Shown here: one piece after another, positions 37,256-45,380 of the stretch
How positions within the stretch are numbered: position 1 is the first letter of the stretch
Layout of the letters: every line of letters starts with the position of its first letter
DNA from: Nitrospirillum amazonense
Lineage (GTDB): Bacteria > Pseudomonadota > Alphaproteobacteria > Azospirillales > Azospirillaceae
Assembly (NCBI RefSeq): GCF_007828035.1
Contig: NZ_VITV01000002.1
Span: forward strand, 675,591-739,590
Direction: 5' to 3'
Length of the DNA: 64,000 nucleotides
Program-made: the position numbers and the translations under genes
The notes under the pieces: model-generated
Database searches by the model: none
What the model was told of the DNA's origin: nothing
Seen by the model: only the letters and a program-made list of their open reading frames with translations

Positions 37256-38965
37256 TTAATTGGCGGAAGAACGCGGGCGACGCAAGCCCCCCGTCCCGCC
37301 GTCACCCTGCACCCGGGCCGGGCGCGGTCCGTTGTTATGCTTGCGGGCCCCATCGCGGGCCGGCTTGGCGCCGTCCAGCGGGTGGTAACCGCCACCATTG
37401 CCGCCGCCGTGGCCGGCGCCATGGGCGCGGGCCGGGCGGTCCTGCCGATGGCCTTCGCCGCGATGCGGGCCTTCGGAACGGGGATGACCGTCACGGGGGC
37501 CGCCGAACTTCTTGAAGCCGCCTTCCGGACGATCGCCGCGCTCACCGCGCGGGCCCTCGCCCCGGGGGCTCTCGGCGCGGAAGCCACCTTCCGGCTTCCG
37601 GTCGCCACCGAAGCCGCCCTGCTTGAAGCCACCCTGCTTGAAACCGCCACCATGGCCGCCGAACGACTTGCGCGGGCGGCCACCGGGGGTGCCGCCGGGA
37701 CCGCCGGCCGGACGCTTGGGCAGCTCACGCGGCTCCAGGCCCGGGATGACGTGCTCAACGGCGCGGGTCTGGGTGTAGCCCTCGATGCCACGCACCAGGC
37801 CCCACTCATGACGGGTGTACAGGCTGAAGGCATTGCCGGTGTTGCCGGCGCGGCCGGTACGGCCGATGCGGTGCACATAGTCCTCGGCCTGGCGCGGCAG
37901 GTCGAAGTTGATGACGTGGGTCACGTCCGGCACGTCGATGCCGCGGGCGGCCACGTCGGTGGCCACCAGCAGGCGGACACGACCGTTGCGCAGGGCCTGG
38001 ACGGTGCGGTTACGCTCCTGCTGGCGCATGTCGCCGTGCAGGGGGGCGGCGGCATAGCCCATTTCCGACAGGCTGTCGGCCAGGCGGTCGGCGTCGCGCT
38101 TGGTGGCGGCGAAGACGATGCCCTTGTTCATGGACGGGTCGGCCACCAGGTGGGCCAGCAACTTTTCCTTATGCTCCAGGCCGTCGGCCCGCAGGAAGCG
38201 CTGCTCGATGGCGCTGACGTTGACGCTGCCGCCGGCAACGTCAACGCGCTCCGGGTTCTTCAGCAGGTTGCCGGCCAGGCGCACCATGGCCTTGTCCACC
38301 GTGGCGGTGAACAGCAGGGTCTGGCGGTTTTCCGGGCAGGCGTTGGCGATCATCTCCACGGGCTCCAGGAAGCCCATGTCCAGCATGCGGTCGGCCTCGT
38401 CCAGCACCAGCATCTCGACGGTGGAGAGATCCAGGCGCCCGCGCTCCAGATGGTCGATCAGGCGGCCGGGGGTGGCGACCACCAGGTCGACCCGGCGGCG
38501 CAGCATCTCCAGCTGCTGGCGGTAGGGCATGCCGCCCAGGATGGCCAGGGTGTGGATGCGGCTGTACTTGGAATAGCCGCGGACGGCGTCCATCACCTGG
38601 GTCGCCAGCTCACGCGTGGGGGTCAGCACCAGCAGGCGGGGCCCGAAGGTCTGCAGGCCCTCGGCGCTCAGCGGGCGCGGGGTGGTGGCCATGCGGTGCA
38701 GCGCCGGCAGCACGAAGGCCGCGGTCTTGCCGGTACCGGTGTTGGCGGACGCGATCAGGTCGCGGCCAGCCAGGGCGACGGGGATGGCCCGCTCCTGGAT
38801 GGGGGTGGGGTACTGGTAGCCGACTTCTTCCAGCGCCTTGGTCAGGGCGGGGGCCAGGCCCAGGTCGGCGAAAGTGGCGCGGCCGTCATTGGCGGCGTCC
38901 AGCTCGACGGTGTCGAGGATTTCGGTTTCGGTCACTTCGGTATTGGCGGCAACGGGCAAATCCAA
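37256..38965 (-). CDS. DEAD-box RNA helicase (RhlE/DeaD type)
   Basis: ATP-dependent RNA helicase of 569 residues for ribosome assembly or mRNA decay. Q-motif PTPIQERAIP, Walker A ANTGTGKT, DEADRMLDMGF, the TAT motif (LLFTATVDK) and HRIGRTGRAG are all present in the first 400 residues. The C-terminal 170 residues are Gly/Arg/Lys-rich with GGFKQGG repeats, typical of RNA-binding tails. No ATG precedes the core; I chose a TTG at 38965 because AAGGAAAG is six bases before it, while the open frame continues upstream to 39079. A 360-base GC-rich leader precedes the gene. Confidence 0.9.
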   Translation of the reverse strand: MDLPVAANTEVTETEILDTVELDAANDGRATFADLGLAPALTKALEEVGYQYPTPIQERAIPVALAGRDLIASANTGTGKTAAFVLPALHRMATTPRPLSAEGLQTFGPRLLVLTPTRELATQVMDAVRGYSKYSRIHTLAILGGMPYRQQLEMLRRRVDLVVATPGRLIDHLERGRLDLSTVEMLVLDEADRMLDMGFLEPVEMIANACPENRQTLLFTATVDKAMVRLAGNLLKNPERVDVAGGSVNVSAIEQRFLRADGLEHKEKLLAHLVADPSMNKGIVFAATKRDADRLADSLSEMGYAAAPLHGDMRQQERNRTVQALRNGRVRLLVATDVAARGIDVPDVTHVINFDLPRQAEDYVHRIGRTGRAGNTGNAFSLYTRHEWGLVRGIEGYTQTRAVEHVIPGLEPRELPKRPAGGPGGTPGGRPRKSFGGHGGGFKQGGFKQGGFGGDRKPEGGFRAESPRGEGPRGERGDRPEGGFKKFGGPRDGHPRSEGPHRGEGHRQDRPARAHGAGHGGGNGGGYHPLDGAKPARDGARKHNNGPRPARVQGDGGTGGLRRPRSSAN

Positions 38966-39332
38966 GGGACTTTCCTTCACATAGCAAAACAGCGCCGCGC
39001 CCCTCCCGCCCGGGAAAGGCACGCGAACAAACAAGCCGGCACCGCGCCCGCCGAACAAACGGCAGGCGGCACCAGCCAACGAAAGAGCGGCGCAACGTCG
39101 GAACGTGTGGAAAGCCGGACCTATCCGGCAATCACAACCCCGAAAGAAGCGGGGCTATGGAAGCGGCGCTGGCGTCGCCCCCTGGAAAGCGGAGACGACC
39201 ATAACCATGCGCCAGGGGGCCCCTCGGCCACTCAGGCGAGGCGGACCATACGGGGGCGGCCGACAAAAGCCAAGGATTCCGTGACATGCCGCAACGCAAC
39301 GCAGCGTGGCGCCAGACGCACAGGGTCGCCCC
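38966..39332 (-). other. Long leader region of the helicase gene
   Basis: About 365 bases with no gene between the helicase start and the serine hydrolase stop. Leftward it contains a GCCCCG-CTTCTTT-CGGGG hairpin followed by TTGTGATT (about 39133-39156) and two TTTGTTCG motifs closer to the start. Hairpin and length suggest post-transcriptional control. Confidence 0.4.
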
Positions 39333-40472
39333 TTATAAATCCGGTCCCTCTCGCAGCAAACGCGCCGCCACCTTTTTCACCGCGGCCTTGGCGGCGTCCG
39401 TCGCGGTGGCGTTGGTCAGGATGGTGACACCCTGGCGGCGCCCGGGATCCAGATAGGCAACGGTGAAGATGCCCTCCGCCCCGCCCCAGTGCTCCCACCG
39501 GTCCGCGCCGTCCAGGGGTCCCATCATCCAGCCCAGGCCCTGGCCGCTCAGCCAGCCGGGCAGGTTCGGTGCCGGCTGGCGCGTCAGCATCTGCGCCATC
39601 GTGCCGGCCGGCAGCACGCGCGCGCCCTCCGCCGCGCCATCGTTGGCGCAGGCGGCGATGTAGCGGGTGAAATCGGCGGCGGAGGATTGCAGCATGCCGG
39701 CCGACCAGTCGGGGAAGCCCATGGTGGCAACGGGCTTGCTATCCTCATACGGTGTGGCGGCCAGGACGGGCGGCACCTCGCCCAAGGTCCAATAGCTGTG
39801 GTGCAGGCCCAAGGGTGCCATCAGGAACTGGCGTATGGCCATGCGGGCGTCGAAGCCGCCGACGCGGCCGGCGACATAACCCAGCAGGGCGAAACCGACA
39901 TTGGAATAGTCCCAGGCCTCCCCCGGGGCGGCGGCGTAGCAGCCGTTCGCATCATAATAAGTGCCGCCCGGCATCAGGTAGCCCACCAGCATGTCGCGCA
40001 GCGCCAGCGGCGTGTCGCCGCCCCGGTGCCGGAAATCCACCGCGTAGTACTTTTCGTCCGAAATGCCGGAGGTGTGGGTCAGCAAGTGGCGCAGCGTGAT
40101 GACGGCATCGGGGTGGTGCGGGTTCACCACGGGAAAGTCGAGATGGGCCGCCACCGGGTCATCAAGGGTCAGGCGCCCCTGCCCCGCCAGGCGCAGGATG
40201 GCCGCCGCCGTGATGGTCTTGGTGATGGAGGCGATGGCGAACACCGTGTCCGGCGTCACCGGCCGGCGGCGGGCCACGTCGGCATAACCGTAGCCGCGGA
40301 CGAAGCGTACCCGCCCCTCCCGGGCATAGCCCACCGCCGCCCCCGGAATGCCGGCCTGGGCCAGGGTGATGCGGATGTCGTGGTCCAGGTGGACGGGGAT
40401 TTGGGCCCATGCCGGGCGTGCCATCAGGGCCCCCGCGGCCGCGGCGATCACATGACGGCGCGTCGGTTTCAT
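39333..40472 (-). CDS. Serine hydrolase, beta-lactamase class C fold
   Basis: An exported 379-residue protein of the beta-lactamase/penicillin-binding protein family (EstB/AmpC-like). The signal sequence begins KPTRRHVIAAAAGALMARPAWAQ and carries a twin Arg. Active-site motifs are SITK (nucleophile Ser, in FAIASITKTI), YSN (AWDYSNVGF) and HWGG near the end. It may act as an esterase, D-aminopeptidase or beta-lactamase; the sequence does not decide. GGGGAGGGG five bases before the ATG at 40472 fixes the start. Divergent from a MarR-type regulator with a palindromic operator between them. Confidence 0.88.
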   Translation of the reverse strand: MKPTRRHVIAAAAGALMARPAWAQIPVHLDHDIRITLAQAGIPGAAVGYAREGRVRFVRGYGYADVARRRPVTPDTVFAIASITKTITAAAILRLAGQGRLTLDDPVAAHLDFPVVNPHHPDAVITLRHLLTHTSGISDEKYYAVDFRHRGGDTPLALRDMLVGYLMPGGTYYDANGCYAAAPGEAWDYSNVGFALLGYVAGRVGGFDARMAIRQFLMAPLGLHHSYWTLGEVPPVLAATPYEDSKPVATMGFPDWSAGMLQSSAADFTRYIAACANDGAAEGARVLPAGTMAQMLTRQPAPNLPGWLSGQGLGWMMGPLDGADRWEHWGGAEGIFTVAYLDPGRRQGVTILTNATATDAAKAAVKKVAARLLREGPDL

Positions 40473-40492
40473 ACTTACCCCTCCCCTGATTC

Positions 40493-40521
40493 TGGACACC
40501 CCGGTTCGATCCGCCTATAAT
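40493..40521 (+). promoter_or_regulatory. Sigma70-type promoter of the MarR-family gene
   Basis: TGGACA (40493-40498) and TATAAT (40516-40521) are separated by exactly 17 bases, a near-consensus promoter. Transcription would begin near 40528, inside the palindrome that follows. Confidence 0.8.
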
Positions 40522-40522
40522 C

Positions 40523-40536
40523 TGTAGGTGCCTACA
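40523..40536. promoter_or_regulatory. Palindromic operator in the MarR / hydrolase divergent region
   Basis: TGTAGG-TG-CCTACA, a perfect 6-bp inverted repeat overlapping the predicted transcription start. Bound regulator would block its own promoter, the usual MarR autoregulation. Confidence 0.65.
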
Positions 40537-40560
40537 TATTTGTCAAGGAACCTGTCGCCC

Positions 40561-41076
40561 GTGCCCCCATCCGATGAGATCACACCGCCGGAGGATTATT
40601 CCCGCCGCCTGGGCGGCGCGGCGCTGGGCGCCCGCTTGCGGCGCCTGTCAGAAACGATAGACGGCGACGCCACCCGTACCTACGACGCCTTGGGCGTCAC
40701 GTTCGAGCAGCGCTGGTTCGGCGTGCTGAACCAGCTGGTGCTGAACGGCCCCCTGACGGTGGGGGAGCTGGCCAGCCGCCTGCGCATCACCCACGTCTCC
40801 GTCAGCCAGACGCGCGCCTCATTGGAGAAGGCCGGCCTGGCCCAGACCACCGCCGATCCGGATGACGCGCGCCGCCGGCGCCTAGCCCTGACTCCGGCGG
40901 GGACGGCGCTGGTGGAACGGCTGCGTCCCTTGTGGCGGGCGCTGGAGGCGGCGGCGCTGGACCTGGATGCCGAAGCGCAGGCCGTGACCGCGGCCCTCGA
41001 CCGGCTGGAGGACGCGCTGGCCCGCCGCAGCCTCTACCAGCGGGTCCTGGATCATCTGGCCGGGGAGACGGCATAA
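40561..41076 (+). CDS. MarR-family transcriptional regulator
   Basis: A 171-residue winged-helix regulator. The DNA-binding part reads GPLTVGELASRLRITHVSVSQTRASLEKAGLAQ, then the wing DPDDARRRRLALTPAG; the helices before and after would form the dimer interface. I placed the start at the GTG at 40561, with AAGGA upstream, because the predicted transcription start (about 40528) rules out the longer reading frame that opens inside the palindrome. It probably represses itself and the divergent serine hydrolase, whose gene starts 88 bases away. Inducer unknown. Confidence 0.88.
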   Translation: MPPSDEITPPEDYSRRLGGAALGARLRRLSETIDGDATRTYDALGVTFEQRWFGVLNQLVLNGPLTVGELASRLRITHVSVSQTRASLEKAGLAQTTADPDDARRRRLALTPAGTALVERLRPLWRALEAAALDLDAEAQAVTAALDRLEDALARRSLYQRVLDHLAGETA

Positions 41077-41137
41077 GACATAGGGGAGCCGCTACACTCT
41101 TGCGCCGGCCCGGCCCCGTCGTCCATGGTCCGCCGCC

Positions 41138-42256
41138 ATGAAACGCCGCGCCTCCATCCCCCGACGGCCCGCCCAGCCCGCGTTGCTGCTGGGGCCCTTG
41201 CTGCTGGCCCGGGGTGGCCAGGGCGACCGCTGGCGCATCAGCGCCGTGATCGTCACGGACGGGGAGGATGAGCCGCCAGACTTGACGGTCGGCGGCGTGG
41301 GCCTGCCCGTGCCGCCCCGCTGGCTGGGGAAGCTGCCCGAGGGCAAGGGCGCCGCCTGGCGCTACGACTTCGCCGTGCCCCGGGGTGCGCAGGATGGGCG
41401 GGCGGACTACGGCTTCCTGGACCTCGGCAGGCCCTGGTCCTTCGCCGTGCCCGGCATGGCGGTGCCGCCGCGCGTGGCGCTGGCCGATGCCGGGGACGAC
41501 GCCCCGTTTGCCTTCTCCCCCTCAGGCCCCTCCGCCTGGTCGGCCCTGCTGTCCCGCCATCGGACGCAGCCGTTCCACCTGTTCGTGCTCAGTGGCCTGG
41601 TGCCGCGCGGCCTGGCGCCGGACGGCACGCTGGCCGGCCCCGCCCAGGCGGAACGCCGCGCCCTGATGGCCAGCGTGCCCCACCTGGCGGCCTGGACCGG
41701 CCCGGGGACGCATCATGGCAGGGCGGCGGGCCCCCGCGCCTTGCACCGCCTGCTGGCCCAAGGGCTGGGGGCGGAGGACAAGGCAGAGAACGCCTGGGCC
41801 GGTGCCGACGACCTAGTGCAGGGCCTGACGCTGAACCGCCTGGGCGTGCTGGCGCTGGATGCCGCCGCCGACCCGGATATGCTGGCGGAGCGGCTGGACC
41901 GGTTGCGCGGCTGCCGCGCAGCCTTGGTGCTGACACGCGGCCCCGGCGCCCCCATCACCGGCTGGCGCGCCCACCTGGCCCGCTTGCGTCCCGGCAGCAG
42001 CGCCAGGGACACCCTGACGCCGGCACTGGACCGCTTCCGCGATGCCGCCGCCATGGAGATCGTGCATCTGCGTCCCGGTGCGCCGCCAATGGCGAAGGAA
42101 GCTTGCCGCCTGCTGCCCGACTTGGCGACGGATGCCCGCTGGCTGGAGGCGCGGCTGGGCACCCGGGGCCTAGAACTGACGACGCAAGAGGCGCGGCCGG
42201 CCGCCCTGCCGGCGGGGGGGCCCGACACCGGTCCCGATACCGGCGGCGGCCGGTAG
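41138..42256 (+). CDS. Hypothetical protein, possibly a degenerate PhoD-like phosphatase
   Basis: A 372-residue protein with no firm family. The opening LLLGPLLLARGGQGDRWRISAVIV and the following beta-rich 100 residues recall the N-terminal part of PhoD-like alkaline phosphatases found in alphaproteobacteria. In those proteins a metal-binding GGDQxY segment would come next; here the corresponding stretch is HLFVLSGLVPRGLAPDG and no Asp/His metal cluster is seen, so if related it has lost catalysis. The C-terminal half is Ala/Leu/Arg-rich and ends in a Pro/Gly/Asp tail. Weak ribosome binding site; 61 bases after the MarR gene on the same strand. Confidence 0.6.
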   Translation: MKRRASIPRRPAQPALLLGPLLLARGGQGDRWRISAVIVTDGEDEPPDLTVGGVGLPVPPRWLGKLPEGKGAAWRYDFAVPRGAQDGRADYGFLDLGRPWSFAVPGMAVPPRVALADAGDDAPFAFSPSGPSAWSALLSRHRTQPFHLFVLSGLVPRGLAPDGTLAGPAQAERRALMASVPHLAAWTGPGTHHGRAAGPRALHRLLAQGLGAEDKAENAWAGADDLVQGLTLNRLGVLALDAAADPDMLAERLDRLRGCRAALVLTRGPGAPITGWRAHLARLRPGSSARDTLTPALDRFRDAAAMEIVHLRPGAPPMAKEACRLLPDLATDARWLEARLGTRGLELTTQEARPAALPAGGPDTGPDTGGGR

Positions 42257-42395
42257 AAATCGCGGGCCACGCCTGCGCCCATGCCGGTTGACCCCGGTGG
42301 CGCGCAGGGTCCAGCTTGGCGTCGCGATAATCCACATCCACCAAACCCACCGCGTCAGGCGTCCCGAGGCTTTCCGCCCCCGGGGACCGCCTCAC

Positions 42396-42833
42396 ATGAC
42401 GGAGTTCGCCATGGTCGGCGCCCTTGCCATGCTGGTGGTCTGCCAGCTCATCGGGGAAATCGTGGTGCATGGCCTGCACCTGCCCATCCCCGGGCCCGTG
42501 CTGGGCCTGCTGCTGCTGGTCGCCTGGTTCGCCTGGCGCGGCGGCCCGACCCAGACCATGGGCACCACCGCCGACGTCATCCTCAGCAACCTGTCGCTGC
42601 TGTTTGTGCCGGCGGCCGTTGGCATCGTGCAGCACGGCCAGCGCTTCCTGACCCAGGGACCGGCCATCGTAACCGCCCTGTTCGCCAGTTCCATCCTGAC
42701 CATCGCCGTCACGGCCTATGCCTTCCTGTGGGCGGACAGGCGCTTCGGCGGAAAGGGGGCGGCACCGGCGGCCCCCGCCAGCCATGATCCTTTCGACACC
42801 GATACGAACGGCGGAGCCGGGGGTGCCTCATGA
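42396..42833 (+). CDS. LrgA/CidA family holin-like protein
   Basis: A 145-residue polytopic inner-membrane protein of the CidA/LrgA family, which acts like a holin or an export channel together with LrgB. The conserved core QLIGEIVVHGLHLPIPGPVLGLLLL is followed by LSLLFVPAAVGIVQH, both diagnostic. The ATG at 42396 starts at the expected place; the open frame runs further upstream without homology. The C-terminal tail is a short Ala/Gly/Asp-rich extension. Stop overlaps the lrgB start by four bases. Confidence 0.9.
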   Translation: MTEFAMVGALAMLVVCQLIGEIVVHGLHLPIPGPVLGLLLLVAWFAWRGGPTQTMGTTADVILSNLSLLFVPAAVGIVQHGQRFLTQGPAIVTALFASSILTIAVTAYAFLWADRRFGGKGAAPAAPASHDPFDTDTNGGAGGAS

Positions 42834-43555
42834 TGAGCAAGAAGGGCCTGGGCGACATCTGGGTCTACCTGTCGGCCAGCCCGCTGCTGTGGCTGGCGGC
42901 CACGTTGGTGGCTTATCTCATCGGCGTGCGGATCTACACCCGCACCAACCGCAACCCTTTCGCCAACCCAGTGGCGCTGGCGGCCCTGTTCCTGGTCATC
43001 CTGCTGGTGGTCACGGACACGCCCTATCCCAACTATTTCAATGGCGCGCAGTTCATCCATTTCCTGCTGGGCCCCGCGACGGTGGCCCTGGCCGTGCCGT
43101 TGTGGCGCCACCGTGCCGACGTGCGCCGGGGCGCTCTGCCCCTGACCATCGCCATGGTGGCCGGCTCCGTCACTGCCGCCGCCTCGGCCGTCTTCGTCGC
43201 CCACGTGCTGGGGGCGGACAGGGAAACGGTGCTGTCGCTGGCGCCCAAGTCGGTCACCACGCCCATCGCCATGGGCATTTCGGAGAGCATCGGCGGCATC
43301 CCCTCGCTGACGGCCGCCATGGTCATGGTGACCGGCATCATCGGCGCGGTGTTCGGCCCGCTGCTGTTGCGCTGGCTGAAGATCCGCGATGACAGGGCCA
43401 AGGGCCTGTCCATGGGCATGGCGGCCCACGGCGTGGGCACCGCCATCTCCTATACCATGAGCCCGCTGGCCGGCAGTTTCGCGGGCATCGCCATGGCCCT
43501 GAACGGCCTGATCACCGCCCTCGCGGTACCGCTGCTGCTGGCTTTGCTGCTCTGA
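42830..43555 (+). CDS. LrgB/CidB family membrane protein
   Basis: A 241-residue membrane protein, partner of the preceding LrgA-like protein. Typical segments are YFNGAQFIHFLLGPATVALAVPL, the LAPKSVTTPIAMGISESIGG motif, and AAHGVGTAISYTM near the C-terminus. Related proteins in plants export glycolate/glycerate, and in bacteria take up pyruvate or influence autolysis; the role here cannot be told. Translationally coupled to LrgA by an ATGA overlap. It converges on the methyltransferase gene. Confidence 0.92.
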   Translation: MMSKKGLGDIWVYLSASPLLWLAATLVAYLIGVRIYTRTNRNPFANPVALAALFLVILLVVTDTPYPNYFNGAQFIHFLLGPATVALAVPLWRHRADVRRGALPLTIAMVAGSVTAAASAVFVAHVLGADRETVLSLAPKSVTTPIAMGISESIGGIPSLTAAMVMVTGIIGAVFGPLLLRWLKIRDDRAKGLSMGMAAHGVGTAISYTMSPLAGSFAGIAMALNGLITALAVPLLLALLL

Positions 43556-43557
43556 GC

Positions 43558-43595
43558 CTCAGGCGCCCTTCCCTCAGGCGCCCCCTCAGGCGCCC
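43558..43595. repeat. Three short direct repeats CTCAGGCGCCC
   Basis: CTCAGGCGCCC occurs at 43558, 43573 and 43585 (spacing 15 and 12). The repeats make up the whole 30-base gap between the lrgB stop and the methyltransferase stop, and run into the last codons of the latter. Confidence 0.7.
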
Positions 43596-44914
43596 TTGCG
43601 CAGGATGAACAGCAGTCCATCCACCGGCCGCCCCTTCTCCCAGCGTGGCGCCACCGGCGCCAGGTGCTCCACATCCAGGCCCGCGCCGCCGGCGGCCGCC
43701 AGCACATGCTCCCGCGCGTGAGCATAGCGGCGGCTTTCCCGCAGGGCGTAGGGCCCCTCACCCGACCAGCGCTCCACCGTCGCGGCGAAACGACCGCCGG
43801 GCTTAAGCGCCCCGGCCGCCGCCTGGAACACCGGCGCCAGATCGCCCAGGTAGACCAGCACATCGGCCGCCAGCACCAGGTCCCAGGCACCCGGCGCCTC
43901 CGCCAGAGCGCCCATCAGGTCGGCGTCCCACAGCCGATCGTACAGGCCACGGGCGCGGGCGTGCTCCACCATGCGCGGTGACAGGTCGACACCGGCCAGG
44001 AACCGGGCCAGCGGCTTGACCTCCACACCCCCCAGGCCCGTGCCGCACCCAATGTCCAGGATGTCCAGCCCAGCCCCAACCCCCACCGTGTCCAGCGCCT
44101 GGCGCAGTAACTGCGGCGCCTGATAACGCAGCTTCTGCGTCAGGTCGGTGTCGAAACGGTCGGCGTAGCGATCGAACAGCGCCTTCACATACGTTGGTGT
44201 CAGGTCGGCGCCCCCGGTGGCCATGGCGGCCTCCAACGCCGCCAGCAGCCGGGCAGCGCCGCCGGCATCCTCAGGATCGGCTTCCAGCGCCTGGTGCCAG
44301 CAGCGCGCCGCCTTCTCCCCCTCCGCCAAAGCGGCCCACGCGCGGCCTTGCAGCACCAGGGCGCCGGCGCGGGCTGGGTCGGCCGGATGGGCGTGGGCCA
44401 GCAGCGGCTCCAGCATCTCCACCGCCGTCAGCGGGTCGCCGGCGTCCACCAGCACTTGCCCCACCTCGGCGGCCCCGTTCAAGTCGTGGGGCGCCAGGAA
44501 ACGGGCCTCGCGCGCATGGGCCAAGGCGGCAGCGGTCTGGCCGCGCGCCAGTTGCAGGCGCGCGGCCAGACGGTGGCCGGCCGCGTCATCCGCCCGGCGG
44601 GCCAGCGCGGCCGATGCCAGGGCCCAGGCGGCGTCATGGTCACCGGCATCGGCCAGGCAGCACGCTTGGTCCAACGCCCACGAGGTGCGTCCAGGTTCCG
44701 CAGCGGCGGCCGCGGCGAACTGGGCGGCGGCCTCCAGGAAGCGGCCCTGGCGGCGCAGCACGGCCCCCAGGGCTCCCCGGGCCTCGGCAGCCTCCGGCGC
44801 CAGGGTCACGGCCGCCGTCAGCGCCGCCTCCGCCGCGGCCTCGTCCCCGGCGTCCAGGGCGTCATAGGCCTGCGCCATCCGCTGTTCATAATCGGGAAAG
44901 CTATCGGAGGTCAT
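43586..44914 (-). CDS. TPR-containing SAM-dependent methyltransferase
   Basis: A 442-residue protein with an Ala-rich helical N-terminal half (about residues 1-215) built of tetratricopeptide-like repeats (AAVTLAPEAAEARGALGAVL, AAAAEPGRTSWALDQA) and a C-terminal class I methyltransferase domain. The SAM site is LDILDIGCGTGLGG at about residue 290, with VDLSPRMVEHAR and the VLAADVLVYLGDL motifs after it. The family (sometimes called contractile-protein or hydroxylase-like TPR methyltransferases) has no assigned substrate. Divergent from the transglycosylase gene across 466 bases. Confidence 0.85.
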   Translation of the reverse strand: MTSDSFPDYEQRMAQAYDALDAGDEAAAEAALTAAVTLAPEAAEARGALGAVLRRQGRFLEAAAQFAAAAAAEPGRTSWALDQACCLADAGDHDAAWALASAALARRADDAAGHRLAARLQLARGQTAAALAHAREARFLAPHDLNGAAEVGQVLVDAGDPLTAVEMLEPLLAHAHPADPARAGALVLQGRAWAALAEGEKAARCWHQALEADPEDAGGAARLLAALEAAMATGGADLTPTYVKALFDRYADRFDTDLTQKLRYQAPQLLRQALDTVGVGAGLDILDIGCGTGLGGVEVKPLARFLAGVDLSPRMVEHARARGLYDRLWDADLMGALAEAPGAWDLVLAADVLVYLGDLAPVFQAAAGALKPGGRFAATVERWSGEGPYALRESRRYAHAREHVLAAAGGAGLDVEHLAPVAPRWEKGRPVDGLLFILRKGA

Positions 44915-45380
44915 AGTCGGACTCGGAGTTTCAGGGCGTGGGCCGAGGGCCCCTTATGGCCCCTCCATTCCTGGGGGGCAACCCGCGCTATGGCGCTATT
45001 TGTAGAGGGGCCCCCAGTTCACACGGGGGCAACATGACGCACGCTAAGGGCTTGGAATCCTGGACCGCATGGGGCATGGTGCCCTCGCTGACAGGGGCGC
45101 AGCGTGGCGCGGTTGCCACACTCCGGTCATATTTTTTATTGACCTGCTGCGTTTTGTCTGCAATTGCTATGCGGCCGTTGCATGGATATAGGCCTTACGG
45201 TTAGACGGCAACGGTAATTCGACCCATTCGGTTAGGGAGCGGTCACCGCACTGAGTATCGGTGATCTGATGGAATACCCCGCCCGCGAGCGGGGATGTGC
45301 TTTGGGGAACCAGCACAGACGCCAGATGGATGTCGCGACGCGAGGTCGTCGACGCCAGTGACGATAGATGGAGGACTCTC
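44915..45380. other. Intergenic region with structured leader of the transglycosylase gene
   Basis: No gene seen. The left half has inverted GGGCCCCT/AGGGGCCC arms (about 44947, 45016). The centre is AT-rich. The right half has two CGGTTAG motifs (45198, 45229) and two adjacent hairpins at 45277-45317, listed separately. Confidence 0.5.
45277..45317 (+). ncRNA. Structured 5' leader before the lytic transglycosylase gene
   Basis: Two adjacent hairpins: CCCCGC-CCGCGA-GCGGGG (45277-45294) and TGTGC-TT-TGG-GGAA-CCA-GCACA (45296-45317), the second closed by a GNRA-type tetraloop with a TT bulge. Direct repeats GACGCCAG follow at 45318 and 45351. It could be a riboswitch-like or stabilising leader; it does not match a class I can name. 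Confidence 0.4.

Noticed and set aside
44938-45204. Small rightward gene upstream of the transglycosylase
   Set aside because: Non-conserved sequence across probable regulatory and leader DNA, no ribosome binding site.
45277-45358. c-di-AMP (ydaO) riboswitch
   Set aside because: A GGGGAACC string is present but the other conserved segments of that class are missing.
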